Of a stretch of 64,000 bases of DNA, positions 63,906 to 64,000 are shown piece after piece. Position 1 is the stretch's first letter; every line of letters begins with the position of its first letter. The notes under the pieces were generated by a model. That model worked only from the letters and a program-made list of their open reading frames with translations. It was not told the origin of the DNA and made no database searches. The stretch comes from Methylophilus sp. 14. Lineage in GTDB: Bacteria > Pseudomonadota > Gammaproteobacteria > Burkholderiales > Methylophilaceae. Position numbers and translations under genes: made by a program. The stretch covers positions 18,525 through 82,524 of the forward strand of contig NZ_JADKYS010000008.1 of the NCBI RefSeq assembly GCF_015354345.1. The letters run 5' to 3'.

Positions 63906-64000
63906 TTAGATACTTTTTAGCCTCATAATTGAGGTTAACAGGAGTATTAAATGAGCAATAAAAGATTCACTGAGGAATTCAAACAAGAAGCGGTCAGATT
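63902..64000 (+). mobile_element. IS3-family insertion sequence, left end (partial)
   Basis: From about 63902 (TGCATTAGATAC) the sequence changes from KAP coding to a short leader and an IS3-type OrfA. Elements of this family begin with TG, and OrfA starts about 50 bp inside, as here. The exact end and the target duplication cannot be fixed because the other end is outside the window. Confidence 0.72.
63951..64000 (+). CDS. IS3-family transposase OrfA, N-terminal part
   Basis: The first 16 codons read MSNKRFTEEFKQEAVR, the usual beginning of the helix-turn-helix OrfA of IS3-family elements, which binds the terminal repeats and is joined to OrfB by a programmed frameshift. AGGAG lies six bases before the ATG. 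The gene runs off the window. Confidence 0.82.
   Translation, partial: MSNKRFTEEFKQEAVR

Overview
The window reads as chromosome of a methylotrophic betaproteobacterium, most likely a Methylophilaceae member close to Methylophilus. This is inferred from three things: ubiquinone and heptose-LPS genes of betaproteobacterial type; an Entner-Doudoroff pair (edd, eda) of the kind that serves the ribulose monophosphate cycle; and a sucrose-phosphate synthase plus amylosucrase operon, a known osmolyte module of methylotrophs. The order fur | bamE-dapB-carA-carB-greA also fits Betaproteobacteria. Most of the window has balanced base composition. The last 1.7 kb (62310-64000) is clearly AT-rich and foreign. 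No rRNA, tRNA or CRISPR array was seen.

Layout. 1-7000: end of a PsiE-like gene, a diguanylate cyclase, two small conserved genes, then pepP-ubiH-ubiI-type hydroxylase and dsbC. 7041-10026: type IV pilus genes pilC and pilB, with pilB broken by one extra A in a homopolymer. 10215-13164: cspA with a clear promoter, icd, rluE and a GATase. 13180-19873: an LPS-type acyltransferase facing a tightly packed run of a sugar kinase, a GT2, a 2-oxoglutarate oxygenase, a tandem double kinase and a NodU-type carbamoyltransferase. 20131-22731: edd and eda, with a 97-nt inverted repeat between them. 22806-33560: HAD phosphatase, PbgA/YejM-like sulfatase-fold protein, waaP, then on the minus strand hldD-gmhA-hldE-waaF-GT-C-DUF115-NeuA-like. 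Together 13-34 kb is an LPS core assembly and decoration region.

33789-35258 is a small accessory islet: a ParE/Phd toxin-antitoxin pair whose promoter spacer is filled by a palindrome, and a glycine-zipper protein of unknown role. It is followed by hemH, an OsmB-like lipoprotein, hrcA, nadK, recN, a DNA-deoxyinosine glycosylase and fur. 41805-56327 holds housekeeping genes: an unusual BamE fusion, dapB, carAB, greA, yhbY, rlmE, ftsH, folP and glmM. 56372-61432 (minus strand) is spsA-ams-mscS, an apparent osmotic-stress operon. The window ends with a flavin reductase and a KAP-type P-loop ATPase gene cut by an IS3-family element that runs off the right edge.

The most notable items are the LPS decoration cluster with its double kinase, the BamE protein with two NTF2-like repeats, the sucrose/MscS operon, the hemH start-codon hairpin, the toxin-antitoxin promoter with its embedded operator, the pilB frameshift, and the IS-disrupted KAP ATPase.
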